A DNA stretch of 64,000 nucleotides from Rhizobium sp. 18065 (GTDB taxonomy: Bacteria; Pseudomonadota; Alphaproteobacteria; Rhizobiales; Rhizobiaceae), in the NCBI RefSeq assembly GCF_902706095.1, contig NZ_CACSJP010000002.1, forward strand, positions 186,001 through 250,000, given 5' to 3'. Shown piece by piece: positions 1 through 8,392 of this stretch. Below the pieces are notes generated by a model. That model saw only the letters and a list, made by a program, of their open reading frames with translations, searched no databases and had not been told where the DNA came from. The position numbers and the translations under genes were made by a program. Each line of letters begins with the position of its first letter. Position 1 is the first letter of the stretch.

Positions 1-337
1 ATGCCGGCACGCCGGGTACCACATCATAGGGAATGCCAAGCGCGTCAAGCCGACGCATCTGTTCGGCAATCGCGCCGTAGATCGACGGATCGCCGGAATG
101 CACTCGAGCAACATCCTCGCCGCGGGCATGGGCAGCCTCGATATCGGCGATGATCTCGTCGAGATGCATCGGCGCCGTATCCTTGACGATAGCCCCATCC
201 GGCGCGCATTTGACCGTTTCTTCGGGCACCAGCGATCCGGCATAGAGGCAGACCGGGCAGCGCTCGATCAGTCGCAAGCCACGCACGGTGATCAGGTCGG
301 GTGCGCCCGGTCCGGCGCCGATGAAATAGACGGTCAT
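1..337 (-). CDS. cobM: Precorrin-4 C11-methyltransferase, 3' part missing
   Basis: SAM-dependent methyltransferase that methylates C11 of precorrin-4 in corrin ring synthesis. Only the N-terminal 112 codons are visible; the gene runs off the left edge of the window. The translation opens with the glycine-rich loop of tetrapyrrole methylases ([17 protein letters not shown]) and continues with [10 protein letters not shown] and [10 protein letters not shown], both typical of CobM/CbiF. The ATG at 337 follows the cobJ stop by 48 bases, so it is the last visible gene of the corrin operon that begins at 7226. Family assignment is strong; completeness cannot be judged. Confidence 0.93.
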   Translation of the reverse strand, partial: MTVYFIGAGPGAPDLITVRGLRLIERCPVCLYAGSLVPEETVKCAPDGAIVKDTAPMHLDEIIADIEAAHARGEDVARVHSGDPSIYGAIAEQMRRLDALGIPYDVVPGVPA

Positions 338-385
338 GCTGTTTTCCTCAGATTGTGTTTGCTGCGTGCGATGCGTGCTGTGGCA

Positions 386-2209
386 TCAAGTTCCAGCCTT
401 CATGCCCGTATCCACCTTCCCCGAGTAACCGCGCGGCGTGTAGACCCAGGTCTTGCCGTCGCCGGTGGTGACGGTGCGGCTTTCCGACGAGCCGACGACC
501 ACGACGGTGAGCATATCGACGTCATCCACATTGAGCGCGCCGAGCGGAACGGTGCGCACCTGCTCGCCCGGACGGCCGAGATTGGTGGCCAGGATCACCG
601 GCGTTTCGAAGGGACGGTATTTCAGCAGTTCGTCGCGGGCATAGGCCAGCTGCGTGCGGCGTTTCATCGACACCGGATTGTAGAAGGCAATAACGAAGTC
701 GCCCTCACCCGCCGCCTTGACGCGCCGCTGGATATGCTCCCACGGCGTCAGAAGATCCGACAGAGAAATGGTGCAGAAGTCATGGCCGAGCGGCGCACCG
801 ATCCGGGCAGCGGCAGCCTGAAGAGCGGAAATGCCGGGTGAAACCTGAACCTCGATACGACTGGCCGCATCGGTGATGCCGCCCTTGTCGAACAGTTCGA
901 AGACCAGCGTCGCCATCGCATAGATGCCGGCATCGCCGGAGCAGACCAGCGAAACATCCCGGCCTTCACCGGCAAGCTCCATGGCGTGTACGACGCGGGC
1001 TTCTTCCTTGCCGAGATCGAAATCATGCCGGGTCTTGCCGTCGGCAAGTGGACCGAGCAGATCGAGATAGAGCGAATAGCCGACGAGATCGGTCGATGCC
1101 GCGACCATCGAAGAGACTTCCGGCGAGCGCCAGCCATCCGAACCGGGTCCAATGCCGACGACGAAAAGCCGGCCGCGCGCCCGGCCGAATACAGACGGGT
1201 CGAGCACTTCGCTCGCACGGGCGATTGCAGCCGTCGCTCCCTTCGACTTCAGCTTCTCGACCACCAGTTCGCCGCTCGCACCAACTGCGGCAAGTGCCGC
1301 ACCTTCGGCCACGCCATGGCAGCCAACCTCGGCAAAGACCACGTCGGACGGGTTCGCCAGTCTTGGCGTTTCGGCCTCCAGCGCCGCTGCGGTAAAGAAC
1401 CGTGCCGGCACGTTGAAATGCCGGGCAACGGCATGAATCGCTGCCTCGTCGGCTTTCACATCGATCGAACACACAGCGGCCAGACTGGCAGAAGCAAACC
1501 CACCCTTGGCCAGCGCCTGCTCCGCCAGTGCAATCGCTTCCTCTGTTTTGGCATGACGTTCGGAGCCCATGCCGAGCACAAGCGTCCTGGGGTGGTAGAT
1601 CAGCTCCAGTTCGTCCGCAATGTTGGTTTTGTCAGTTACAGTCAGCGTCACAGGAGCCTCGTTGTCGAAAGGAATGCGGGAATGAATGAGCCATTGCGCC
1701 GTGCCGGCAAGCCTTGCAGACGATCCGGCCACTAGCTCTGCCATCACGGCCTTGGCGTTTTCGGGATTGGCAAGCCGGTAGCCGGCCGGCGGCTGGTCAA
1801 GTGCGACGCCGAACTTCAGATCGCCGGCAGTGGTGATTGCAGCGTGGGCGGAAAGGCCGGTCGCGATGACGCGGGCCATATCGTTGGCACCATGATGGCC
1901 ACCGAGCAGCGGTACGACCGAAGCGCCATCCTCGGACACCACCAGCACCGGCGGCTCGGACTGCTTGCTCGAAAGCACCGGAGCCAACATTCGGATCAGC
2001 GCACCGGATGCCATCACCGCGACGATCGGCCGCCCCTCGGCAAACAGCGCCTGCACATGGCCCTTCGCCGTATCGAAATGCCGGTCGGCATTGGTGACGC
2101 GCGCGCGCGCGCCATGCAGCTCGCCATCGACCAGAACGGCAATACGGCGGCCAATCTCGGCTGCACTGTCGCTCAGCACGAGAATTGCGGGGCGGAGGGT
2201 AGCGCTCAA
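386..2209 (-). CDS. cobJ: CbiG-CobJ fusion (precorrin-3B C17-methyltransferase)
   Basis: 607-aa two-part enzyme. Residues 1 to about 340 resemble full-length CbiG: N-terminal and middle parts, then a CobE-like C-terminal part with VLGMGSERHAKTEEA and FAEVGCHGVAEGAAL. Residues from about 350 carry the C17-methyltransferase, opening with VVGIGPGSDGWRSPE and containing VCSGDAGIYAM. In known pathways CbiG opens the delta-lactone and CobJ methylates C17 and contracts the ring, so the fusion joins neighbouring steps. A TTG at 2209 overlaps the cobI stop (TTGA) and has GGAGA at a good distance; the upstream ATG at 2254 would overlap cobI by 49 bases and adds a non-homologous tail, so TTG is preferred. 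Confidence 0.9.
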   Translation of the reverse strand: MSATLRPAILVLSDSAAEIGRRIAVLVDGELHGARARVTNADRHFDTAKGHVQALFAEGRPIVAVMASGALIRMLAPVLSSKQSEPPVLVVSEDGASVVPLLGGHHGANDMARVIATGLSAHAAITTAGDLKFGVALDQPPAGYRLANPENAKAVMAELVAGSSARLAGTAQWLIHSRIPFDNEAPVTLTVTDKTNIADELELIYHPRTLVLGMGSERHAKTEEAIALAEQALAKGGFASASLAAVCSIDVKADEAAIHAVARHFNVPARFFTAAALEAETPRLANPSDVVFAEVGCHGVAEGAALAAVGASGELVVEKLKSKGATAAIARASEVLDPSVFGRARGRLFVVGIGPGSDGWRSPEVSSMVAASTDLVGYSLYLDLLGPLADGKTRHDFDLGKEEARVVHAMELAGEGRDVSLVCSGDAGIYAMATLVFELFDKGGITDAASRIEVQVSPGISALQAAAARIGAPLGHDFCTISLSDLLTPWEHIQRRVKAAGEGDFVIAFYNPVSMKRRTQLAYARDELLKYRPFETPVILATNLGRPGEQVRTVPLGALNVDDVDMLTVVVVGSSESRTVTTGDGKTWVYTPRGYSGKVDTGMKAGT

Positions 2210-2949
2210 GGAACTGTCTCCGCGCCAAGCCGGCGTGCCAGCGCCGGATGCCATGTTTCCGCGCCCTTGTAGATCAGGATCATCGAGAAATACGGTGCGA
2301 CATCCTCGGGCACTTCGGCAAGCGGCATCAACCGCTGTTCGGCAAGGCTGACGCGCTCGACATAACCCGCCTGCGCCGTCAGCCCCAGGTCGGCGATGAG
2401 GGAACGGATGCGGGAAAAATGCCGGCCGATCTTGATGATTGCAACAGCACCGGAGGCAGCTATCCGGTCCGCCAGTGCCGCATCATCCAGCGGCCCGGGC
2501 AGCACGGTCAGCACATCGTTGCGCGCAGCGAGCGGTCGCCCAAGGCCTGCAGCAGCCGCCATCATCGACGACACGCCCGGCACGACCTCGGTCGGATAGC
2601 GATCGGCCAGCCGCTCGAACAGATACATGAAGGAGCCGTAGAAGAACGGATCGCCTTCGCACAGCACCGCCACATCGGCGCCGGCATCGAGATGCCGTGC
2701 CAGAACCTCGGCGGTTTTGCTGTAGATGTCCTGCGCCGGAAACCGCTCGACCCGCATCGGTACAATGATCGGCACCTCGAGCTGGGCCGTAGTCAGATAA
2801 GGTGCAACGATCTGCCGGGCAAAGCTCGGGCCAGTGTCGGGCGCCGGATAGGCAACGACAGGGCATGATGTCAGGATGCGATGCGCCTTGAGCGTCAGCA
2901 GTTCCGGATCGCCGGGGCCAAGGCCGAGGCCGTAGAGTGTTCCGGTCAT
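2206..2949 (-). CDS. cobI: Precorrin-2 C20-methyltransferase
   Basis: 247-aa SAM-dependent methyltransferase of corrin synthesis that adds the C20 methyl group to precorrin-2. The N-terminus YGLGLGPGDPELLTLKA is the family signature, followed by CEGDPFFYGSFMYL, the second conserved SAM-binding loop. Length fits the family. The ATG at 2949 overlaps the cobL stop by four bases (ATGA), the usual sign of translational coupling; the open frame extends further upstream but only as a shadow of cobL. The 3' end overlaps the cobJ TTG start in the same way. Confidence 0.95.
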   Translation of the reverse strand: MTGTLYGLGLGPGDPELLTLKAHRILTSCPVVAYPAPDTGPSFARQIVAPYLTTAQLEVPIIVPMRVERFPAQDIYSKTAEVLARHLDAGADVAVLCEGDPFFYGSFMYLFERLADRYPTEVVPGVSSMMAAAAGLGRPLAARNDVLTVLPGPLDDAALADRIAASGAVAIIKIGRHFSRIRSLIADLGLTAQAGYVERVSLAEQRLMPLAEVPEDVAPYFSMILIYKGAETWHPALARRLGAETVP

Positions 2950-4184
2950 TGTTCCTCCTCCTTGGTCGCGGTCCAGATCGTCACCGGCATCAGCGATTTC
3001 CAGCCGCAATAGCGTCCGACCGGCGCTGCCCGCGACACCTGGATGCGGATCAGGTCGCCGCCGTGAATGCCGCGCAACTCGGCAAGTTTTGCCTCGCCCT
3101 CGATGGTCACGGCATTGGCGACCAGCCAGCCACCAGGGCCGAGCGCCTGCCAACAGGCCTCGAACACGCCCTCGCCGGTAATTCCACCACCGATGAAAAC
3201 GGCATCCGGTCGGCGCAATCCAGCAAGAGCCGTCGGGGCTTCTCCCTCGACAATGTCGAGATCGGGCACGCCGAGTTTTTCGGCATTTTCGCGGATCATT
3301 GCCACCCGTTCCGGCTTGGCTTCGATCGCGACCGCTCGCGTCCCCATGCCGGCGCGCATCCATTCGATCGCGATCGATCCGCAACCGGCACCGACATCCC
3401 AGAGCATGGCATTGGGAAAGGGCGAGAGCTGCGACAGCGTCACGGCGCGGATCTCGCGCTTGGTCAGTTGTCCGTCATGCCGGAAAGCTTCGTCGGGAAG
3501 GCCCGAGACCGGCGACAACAGCGGTCCATCGGAAGCGCAATCGATGGCCAGCGTGTTGAAATCGGAAAATTCCGGCTGATGTTCGAGGATCTGGCGCGCC
3601 GTCAGCGTCACGACGCGCTCCGTCCCGCCGCCCATATGCTCGAGCACATGCAGGATCGAATTGCCAAAGCCGCGATGCACCAGGAGCGCCGAAGCCTGTT
3701 CGATGGTCGCGGCATCCGAGGTCAGCGCCAGGATGCGCGCCCGCGGCAGCACATGGCGATGGAGAAAGGCCAGCGGCCGGCCATGCAGCGAGATCTGCGT
3801 CACCGACTGCAGCGGCCATCCGAGCCGGGCAGCCGCCAGCGAAAAGGCAGAAGGGCTCGGCAGGACATACATCTCTTCGGCAGCCACATGCCGGCGAAGC
3901 GTAGCACCAATGCCGAAATGCATCGGATCGCCGGTGGCCAGCACCGTGACCGGCGAGCCGCGCAGCTTGAGGATTTCGGCCAGCGTTTCGCGGAACCCCG
4001 CACCCCAGGTCAGGATGCGTTTCAGTTCCGGCAGCGAGCTGCCGTCGATCACCGCATCAAGCCGTTCTCCCAGCACCAGCGTTTCGGCCTGCCAGACATA
4101 CGACTGCGCTTCCGGCGTCAAGCTTTCCAGGCCGTTGTCGCCAATGCCGATAATAGTCAGCCAGGGTTGCTGCAGATCAGACAT
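2946..4184 (-). CDS. cobL: Precorrin-6Y C5,15-methyltransferase (decarboxylating)
   Basis: 412-aa bifunctional enzyme that methylates C5 and C15 of precorrin-6Y and decarboxylates the C12 acetate. The N-terminal half is a CbiE-like tetrapyrrole methylase (IIGIGDNGLESLTPEAQ); the C-terminal half is a CbiT-like Rossmann methyltransferase with GAGCGSIAIEWMRAG as its SAM loop near residue 250. Both halves are intact and total length matches aerobic-pathway CobL. The ATG at 4184 overlaps the end of the cobH fusion by eight bases. CobK, the reductase making its substrate, is not visible in the window. Confidence 0.95.
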   Translation of the reverse strand: MSDLQQPWLTIIGIGDNGLESLTPEAQSYVWQAETLVLGERLDAVIDGSSLPELKRILTWGAGFRETLAEILKLRGSPVTVLATGDPMHFGIGATLRRHVAAEEMYVLPSPSAFSLAAARLGWPLQSVTQISLHGRPLAFLHRHVLPRARILALTSDAATIEQASALLVHRGFGNSILHVLEHMGGGTERVVTLTARQILEHQPEFSDFNTLAIDCASDGPLLSPVSGLPDEAFRHDGQLTKREIRAVTLSQLSPFPNAMLWDVGAGCGSIAIEWMRAGMGTRAVAIEAKPERVAMIRENAEKLGVPDLDIVEGEAPTALAGLRRPDAVFIGGGITGEGVFEACWQALGPGGWLVANAVTIEGEAKLAELRGIHGGDLIRIQVSRAAPVGRYCGWKSLMPVTIWTATKEEEQ

Positions 4185-5862
4185 TGGTGCCAAGCCCTCC
4201 GGCAAGCGCATTGACCGCTGCAGAGGCCATCGCCGACCCGCCGCGACGGCCGCGCACGGCAATATAGGGGATGCCGCGACTATCGGCGATCAAGGCATCC
4301 TTGCTTTCCGCCGCTCCGACGAAGCCAACTGGCATGCCGAGGATCAAAGCCGGCTTCGGCGCACCGGCGTCGATCCGCTCCAGCAGCCGAAACAGCGCCG
4401 TCGGCGCATTGCCGATTGCAACCACTGCGCCTGAGAGATGCTCGTCCCAGAGATCGACCTGGGCGGCCGAACGGGTATTGCCGATCTCTTCGGCCTTCGG
4501 CCGCACGCGATCATCGTTGAGCAGGCAAATCACATCGTTGTCGGCCGGCAGCAGTCGGCGGATGATGCCGTGGCGGACCATTTCGACATCGACCAGTACC
4601 GGCGCACCACCCGCAAGTGCCGCCACACCGGCATCGAATGCACCGTCCGAAAAGGCAATGTCGTCGACCAGATCGACCATGCCACAGGCATGAATCAATC
4701 TGACAGCAAGATCATCCAGACCATTGGAAAAACGCGATAAATCCACTTCGCGGCGGATTGTCGAAAAGGACTGGCGATAGATCTCGGCGGGGTCGCGGAT
4801 GTAGTCGAGGGATGCGTTCGGGCCATACCCCCCTCTGTCACTGAGTGACATCTCCCCCACACGGAAGGAGACCGCAGGAAGCGGCACGCTGCGGCTTGTG
4901 GCAACGGCATTCTGATCTATCCCTTTGTGAGGGAGATGGCCGGCAGGCCAGAGGGGGGCAGCTCCCTCCACCGCCAAAGCGTGATGCCCGATCCCCAGCA
5001 CCCAGCCCTCTTCCCGCAGCACCTGATCCGTCTCGCCAGCCGACAGCATATCCGGCGCCATAAATAGCTGCCCGAGAACACCGGCGGTATCAAAGCGCGA
5101 AAACGCCTCGGCCACAGTCGAAACCTGCAGCGCATCCCGGACACCCTCTGCGCCATCGGCCAGAGAAAACAGCGAGGGATAGATTTCGGCAAAGACGACA
5201 GGCTTGCCAGACTCAGCAGAAAAACCGGTTTCGAACGGCCAGACCGCGATGCGATCGGCAAAGCCGCTGTCATCGATGAAACGCGAGAGACGGGCGATCC
5301 CCAACAGCGACTGGCTTCCGACCGAACCGGCATAGGCGAGCTGCCAGACCGATTTTGCGCCCTTGGCATGGGCCTCTGCCAGACGAAACACCCGTGGCGC
5401 ATCGACAGGCGCGACCGGTTTCTTGTCGCTCAGATGCGTGTAGCTATGTCCCTGTGGACGACCCCAGAAGCGGGGCGCATCGGCAAAATAGTCGCGGTTC
5501 CAGTCCGAAGCCAGCTGGAACCGGTTGTTGGCGTTGTCCGGGCCGTCTTCGATTTCATCGGCAATCTTGCGCCACAGCGCCCGCCAGTCGGCCCTGCCCG
5601 TCAACCGCTCGGCCGTTCCAGCCGGATAGCCGAAGGCAAAGTCGAAGCCGCACAGCAGCCGTTCGCCGGCCGCAAGCGCCTCGTCCACGATCACCGAAAG
5701 CCGCTGCATGAAGGCATGACGGGTGGAGAAATTCTCCAGCCAGTCGAGACGCACCTGATCGCCCTTGCGTGTCGCAAGGCAGGCCCAGATCGAATTGGCC
5801 CCCTTGACCGGCGCGCCAGCGCCGGACCAGTCGACAATCAGGATGCGATCGAACAGGGCCAT
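4177..5862 (-). CDS. cobH: Unknown N-terminal domain fused to precorrin-8X methylmutase CobH
   Basis: 561-aa protein. Residues from about 347 are a complete CobH, which moves the C11 methyl to C12 to give hydrogenobyrinate; IGNTRSAAQVDLW, GNAPTALFRLLE and ILGMPVGFVGAAESKDAL are diagnostic. Residues 1-300 form a separate domain I do not recognise with certainty; LIVDWSGAGAP and GFDFAFGYPAG recall the RNase H-like DUF429 fold. Residues about 301-346 are encoded by a palindromic repeat. The ATG at 5862 overlaps the cbiX stop by one base (TAATG). An internal ATG at 4851 could start CobH alone, but its purine-rich stretch is too close for a good ribosome site. Confidence 0.88.
   Translation of the reverse strand: MALFDRILIVDWSGAGAPVKGANSIWACLATRKGDQVRLDWLENFSTRHAFMQRLSVIVDEALAAGERLLCGFDFAFGYPAGTAERLTGRADWRALWRKIADEIEDGPDNANNRFQLASDWNRDYFADAPRFWGRPQGHSYTHLSDKKPVAPVDAPRVFRLAEAHAKGAKSVWQLAYAGSVGSQSLLGIARLSRFIDDSGFADRIAVWPFETGFSAESGKPVVFAEIYPSLFSLADGAEGVRDALQVSTVAEAFSRFDTAGVLGQLFMAPDMLSAGETDQVLREEGWVLGIGHHALAVEGAAPLWPAGHLPHKGIDQNAVATSRSVPLPAVSFRVGEMSLSDRGGYGPNASLDYIRDPAEIYRQSFSTIRREVDLSRFSNGLDDLAVRLIHACGMVDLVDDIAFSDGAFDAGVAALAGGAPVLVDVEMVRHGIIRRLLPADNDVICLLNDDRVRPKAEEIGNTRSAAQVDLWDEHLSGAVVAIGNAPTALFRLLERIDAGAPKPALILGMPVGFVGAAESKDALIADSRGIPYIAVRGRRGGSAMASAAVNALAGGLGTNV
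4826..4960. repeat. RIME-like palindromic repeat inside the cobH fusion gene
   Basis: About 135 bp with arms TACCCCCCTCTGTC...GACATCTCCCCCAC at the left and GGGAGATGGCCGGCAGGCC...GAGGGGGGC at the right, inverted relative to each other. The arms closely match those of the repeat in cobN (11823-12011), marking one dispersed family that resembles the Rhizobium-specific intergenic mosaic element. Here it is read through in frame and encodes the linker between the unknown domain and CobH. Confidence 0.82.
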
Positions 5863-7226
5863 TATTTCTTCTTCTGCATCGACTTCGGGCCAAGCGGATG
5901 GTCGGCATGCGGATAAGGCGCGTGGTGATGATCATGGCCATGATCATGCGAGTGGCCGTGGTCATGCCCGTGAGAATGGCCGGGAGAATGGCCGTGGTCG
6001 TGATCATTATGGTCATGATCGTGGTGGTGCGCGTGGTCATGATCGTGGCCGTGGCCGTGGTCATGGCCGCAACCGCAATCCGGTCCGTGCTCATGCACGG
6101 CCATTTTGCCGCTCGACGGTGCATTCATCACCGCCTCGAGTTCGGCGTCAGGCGCCGCATTGAGCAGATGACCGTATTTCCCACCCAGCAAGGTCGAGGC
6201 TCCGTAGTCGAAGGCCGGCTCAAGCGGTGCCGGCTCCGCATGGCTGTGCACTGGAGTCCAAGGCAGGCCATGCTCGCGGCAGAAATCCTCCTCGCGGCAT
6301 GACGCATCGCAGTCGCCCTTGCACGGACAGTCTTCCATACCGCCGCCGATCCCTTCGACATGGTGGTGATGGCTCTCCTGCGGTTGGCCGATATCGGCTT
6401 CGAAACCGAGAACCTGCTCGCGGTACTTGCACATCTGGCAATTCATCACCGCAGCACCCTCGAGGATCTCCTTGACCCGGTCCTGGAAAGTGTCGAGCAC
6501 CAGAGGATGATCGTTGAGATAGCTCGCCTTGACGAACTGGATCTCCGGATGGCGGGCTGCGACCTCGTCCGTGTAGCTGTAGATGCGCTTGACCAGCACG
6601 CCGGTGAACAGGAAGTAGGGGAAGACGATGATGCGCTTGTAGCCAAGCTTGGCGGCATGGGTCAGGCCCGGCTCGACCAGCGGGAAGGTCACGCCGGAAT
6701 AGCAGGTCTCGCCCCAGCCGAAGCCCATACCTTCCCAGAGCATGCGCATCACCTTGGTCGCGTTGGAATTGGCGTCGGGATCGGACGAACCGCGTCCAAC
6801 CACCATCAGCAAGGTGTCATGCTTGTCGACGAAGCCGAGCTCGGCATTGGCTTGATCGACCGCTTCCTGGATGCGATCGCCGGCAGCGCGGATCATCTTC
6901 AGGTCGATGCCCAGTTCGCGACCATAGTTGATCACCATGCCCGGGTTCTGCGCCTGATAGGTATTAAGGACCGAGGGAATGTCGTTCTTCGCGTGGCCGG
7001 CGGCAAACAGCATGCCGGGCACGGCAAGCACCCGCGTGACACCGGCGGCGCGCAGCCGGTCGAGGCCCTCGGCGATCACCGGATTGCAGAATTCGAGATA
7101 GCCGTATTCAACCGGCATGTCGGGATTGCGCGCCCGTAGCGCTTCCGAGATGATCGCGAACTCGCGCGCTGCGTTCTGATTGCGACTGCCATGGCCGCAG
7201 ACCATGATTCCAAGTTTTTCAGCCAT
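5862..7226 (-). CDS. cbiX: Sirohydrochlorin cobaltochelatase, CbiX long form with Fe-S motif and His-rich tail
   Basis: 454-aa chelatase expected to insert cobalt into sirohydrochlorin at the start of the anaerobic-type pathway. MVCGHGSRNQNAAREF at the N-terminus holds the catalytic His; a second CbiX unit follows. Near residue 260 is MNCQMC, the MxCxxC motif that in Bacillus megaterium CbiX binds a 4Fe-4S cluster, then CPCKGDCDASC. Residues about 380-450 are extremely rich in His, Asp and Gly, as in other long CbiX proteins. GGGAGG lies ahead of ATG 7226. First gene of the corrin operon; co-occurrence with cobN is notable. Confidence 0.9.
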   Translation of the reverse strand: MAEKLGIMVCGHGSRNQNAAREFAIISEALRARNPDMPVEYGYLEFCNPVIAEGLDRLRAAGVTRVLAVPGMLFAAGHAKNDIPSVLNTYQAQNPGMVINYGRELGIDLKMIRAAGDRIQEAVDQANAELGFVDKHDTLLMVVGRGSSDPDANSNATKVMRMLWEGMGFGWGETCYSGVTFPLVEPGLTHAAKLGYKRIIVFPYFLFTGVLVKRIYSYTDEVAARHPEIQFVKASYLNDHPLVLDTFQDRVKEILEGAAVMNCQMCKYREQVLGFEADIGQPQESHHHHVEGIGGGMEDCPCKGDCDASCREEDFCREHGLPWTPVHSHAEPAPLEPAFDYGASTLLGGKYGHLLNAAPDAELEAVMNAPSSGKMAVHEHGPDCGCGHDHGHGHDHDHAHHHDHDHNDHDHGHSPGHSHGHDHGHSHDHGHDHHHAPYPHADHPLGPKSMQKKK

Positions 7227-7242
7227 GAATTCCGGCCTCCCT

Positions 7243-7419
7243 GCTTCGTATTTTTCACTATGTACGAAGCGCCAGAACAGCGATGAAACTGCTCTATGGC
7301 CTTTGGGACAGCTCCGGAATTGGCCCCCTGATTGGGTCAGCCGCACCGGACTATTTCCAGCCTGTCGAACAGGCGCCGTCGCACATGGAATAGAGCTTTA
7401 TCGAAGCAGGCTTGCAGGG
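7243..7419 (-). promoter_or_regulatory. Structured leader upstream of cbiX
   Basis: Non-coding stretch between the small ORF at 7420 and cbiX. Seen directly: a perfect 8-bp hairpin (7243-7250 with 7263-7270) just before the cbiX ribosome site; a hairpin with stem 7360-7365/7369-7374; and two mutually exclusive pairings that share 7387-7396, one with 7351-7358 (local hairpin) and one with 7291-7297 (long range). This looks like a switchable leader. I find no B12 box, so it is not a recognisable cobalamin riboswitch. Function is inference. Confidence 0.4.
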
Positions 7420-7572
7420 TCAAACCGGTTTGCGCCGCTTCGTGTGGAAGATGCGCCAGTTCACAGTTGCGCGACCAGTGGAAGCACAAACACAGCAGGT
7501 GGAGTTGCTCCCGGTCAAGACTCGGTGCACAAGTCCTGCGCCCCTGTCCATCTGCCTGCCAACCATCCACAC
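7420..7572 (-). CDS. Possible 50-aa Cys-rich leader peptide upstream of cbiX
   Basis: GTG at 7572 (or ATG at 7566) lies about five bases behind a very strong purine run (GGAGGGGGGAG). The product contains STCCVCAS in its middle and ends basic (KRRKPV). It stops 193 bases before cbiX, immediately upstream of the alternative RNA pairings. The Cys cluster plus downstream folding suggests a translated leader that could sense cysteine or charged tRNA-Cys, which would tie tetrapyrrole chelation to sulfur status. No homologue could be searched; it may be chance. Confidence 0.35.
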   Translation of the reverse strand: MWMVGRQMDRGAGLVHRVLTGSNSTCCVCASTGRATVNWRIFHTKRRKPV

Positions 7573-7606
7573 AGGGGCTCCCCCCTCCACTGACATCGAG
7601 TGACTC

Positions 7607-8392
7607 GTGGCCGATCTCGCCTTCAACCTCCTCCTTCTGCTTTTTGTCGCAGCCTTTATCGCCGGCTTCGTTGATTCGATCGCCGGCGGCGGCGGGCTGA
7701 TCACCATCCCTGCGATGCTGATCGTCGGCATCCCGCCGCTGGAAACGCTGGGCACCAACAAGCTGCAATCTATGTTCGGCGCAGGGTCCGCGACGATCGC
7801 ATACGCTCGCAAGGGGCATGTCGACCTGCAGAAACAATTGCCGATGTCGGTCATGGCGGTGGCAGGTGGCGCGATCGGCGCCCTGATCGCAACCGTGGTG
7901 CCGGGAAGCGTGTTGCGGGGGCTGATGCCATTCCTTCTGGTGGCGATCGCCCTCTATTTCGCCCTGAAGCCAAACCTGTCGGACGACGATCGCCACCAGC
8001 GCATCACGCCTTTTCTGTTCGGCCTGACCTTCGTGCCGCTGATCGGCCTCTATGACGGCGTCTTCGGGCCCGGCACCGGTTCCTTCTTCATGCTCGCCTT
8101 CGTCTCGCTGGCCGGCTTTGGCGTACTGAAGGCGACCGCCCATACCAAGCTGCTCAATCTCGGCTCTAATGTCGGCGCCTTCATCGTCTTCATGGTCGGC
8201 GGCGTCGTCTTGTGGAAAATCGGCCTGATGATGGGCGTCGGCCAGTTCCTCGGTGCCCAGCTCGGCTCGCGCTTTGCCATGAAAAGCGGTGCCAAGCTGA
8301 TCAAGCCATTGCTGATCGTCACTTGCCTGGCACTGGCAATCAAGCTGCTGCTCGATCCGACCAATCCGATTCGCGTGTGGATGGGCTTTTAG
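7607..8392 (+). CDS. TSUP-family sulfite/anion exporter-type membrane protein
   Basis: 261-aa integral membrane protein of the TSUP (TauE/SafE, YfcA-like) family. Several hydrophobic helices are visible, with the signature FVDSIAGGGGLITIPAML near residue 25 and GTNKLQSMFGAGSATI after it, plus the repeat-half motif YDGVFGPGTGSFFML. These proteins move sulfur oxyanions or small carboxylates; the substrate here is unknown. GTG start. It is divergent from cbiX and its end overlaps the convergent EamA-type gene by four bases. Confidence 0.88.
   Translation: MADLAFNLLLLLFVAAFIAGFVDSIAGGGGLITIPAMLIVGIPPLETLGTNKLQSMFGAGSATIAYARKGHVDLQKQLPMSVMAVAGGAIGALIATVVPGSVLRGLMPFLLVAIALYFALKPNLSDDDRHQRITPFLFGLTFVPLIGLYDGVFGPGTGSFFMLAFVSLAGFGVLKATAHTKLLNLGSNVGAFIVFMVGGVVLWKIGLMMGVGQFLGAQLGSRFAMKSGAKLIKPLLIVTCLALAIKLLLDPTNPIRVWMGF

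Noticed and set aside
5920..6090. Tandem-looking CATGATCATG/CGTGGTCATG repeats, possible CRISPR or minisatellite
   Set aside because: They are imperfect His/Asp/Gly codons of the CbiX tail; spacing is codon-driven and there are no unique spacers.
7420..7500. GCGCAACTGTGAAC stretch as a second cobalamin riboswitch before cbiX
   Set aside because: It resembles the CCCGCAACTGT segment, but no GGTGnnAntCC segment, CCACTG core or B12 box can be found in the leader.
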